A DNA stretch of 64,000 nt, from the NCBI RefSeq assembly GCF_018603885.1, contig NZ_JAHGAW010000003.1, positions 1 through 64,000 on the forward strand. Direction: 5' to 3'. This DNA is from Sphingobium nicotianae (GTDB taxonomy: Bacteria > Pseudomonadota > Alphaproteobacteria > Sphingomonadales > Sphingomonadaceae). Below, in pieces: positions 63,999-64,000 of this stretch. Under the pieces are notes generated by a model that ran no database searches, was not told where the DNA came from, and saw only the letters and a program-made list of their open reading frames with translations. Position 1 is the first letter of the stretch. Every line of letters starts with the position of its first letter. The translations under genes were made by a program, and so were the position numbers.

Positions 63999-64000
63999 GC

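Overview
The window is a high-GC chromosomal segment of an alphaproteobacterium, most likely a member of the order Sphingomonadales. The evidence is three large TonB-dependent receptors with the 'E-IIVTGS' TonB-box/plug start, a PEPxxWA-CTERM secreted protein, MlaA, Tol-Pal and TimA-MltA-Smr genes in sphingomonad-like form, and several families of short intergenic palindromes between housekeeping genes. I see no phage, plasmid, insertion-sequence or CRISPR signature. About 58 protein genes, one tRNA and a set of short regulatory or repeated elements can be supported.

Layout: 1-5.3 kb is accessory. It holds a truncated alpha/beta hydrolase, an operon of an aromatic-acid-type MFS transporter, a CmcJ/NvfI-type oxidoreductase and a 58-residue zinc-ribbon-like protein, then a caspase-fold C13 peptidase and a second MFS transporter. 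5.4-11 kb holds a DUF1176 protein, 3-hydroxybutyryl-CoA dehydrogenase, a nucleoside transporter, a queuosine-precursor transporter, and a glutathione transferase divergent from a TetR regulator with two matching operators between them. 11-15 kb is a co-directional run argB-yggT-DUF167-folD-hypothetical-marC. 15-20 kb is an envelope region with two OmpA-type proteins, a CNNM/CorC-type protein, and a four-gene operon joining an OmpA-like protein, a 30-residue membrane peptide, a membrane-anchored helix-hairpin-helix protein and a GNAT enzyme. purD and xseA diverge from overlapping start codons at 21.5 kb.

23-41 kb holds an M23 lipoprotein, two paralogous TonB-dependent receptors flanking a small exported protein, clpB, a MarR regulator, tRNA-Gln(UUG), a third TonB-dependent receptor, and an MlaA protein whose N-terminus carries a TonB-box-like string. 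39.7-44.8 kb holds two secreted metallopeptidases (M28 and M16) and a small protein. 45-49.4 kb is the complete ybgC-tolQ-tolR-tolA-tolB-pal operon. 49.6-51.9 kb has ruvB and ruvA split by an opposite-strand DUF336 gene. 52-56.3 kb has a PEP-CTERM protein followed by rpmH-rnpA-yidD-yidC-engB, with a consensus promoter and a terminator-like hairpin upstream of rpmH. 56.5-64 kb has a second GST, a cupin, an ICMT-like membrane protein, dapE, two tandem STAS-like paralogues, and smr-mltA-timA diverging from secB.

Most of the window is core envelope biogenesis (Tol-Pal, YidC/YidD, SecB, MltA, MlaA, OmpA proteins), DNA repair (RuvAB, XseA) and metabolism (ArgB, FolD, PurD, DapE). I did not find a clear new defence or mobile system. 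The best candidates for undescribed biology are the OmpA/mini-TM/HHH/GNAT operon, the small zinc-ribbon gene, the TonB-box-like MlaA, the rpmH leader hairpin, and the dispersed palindromes.
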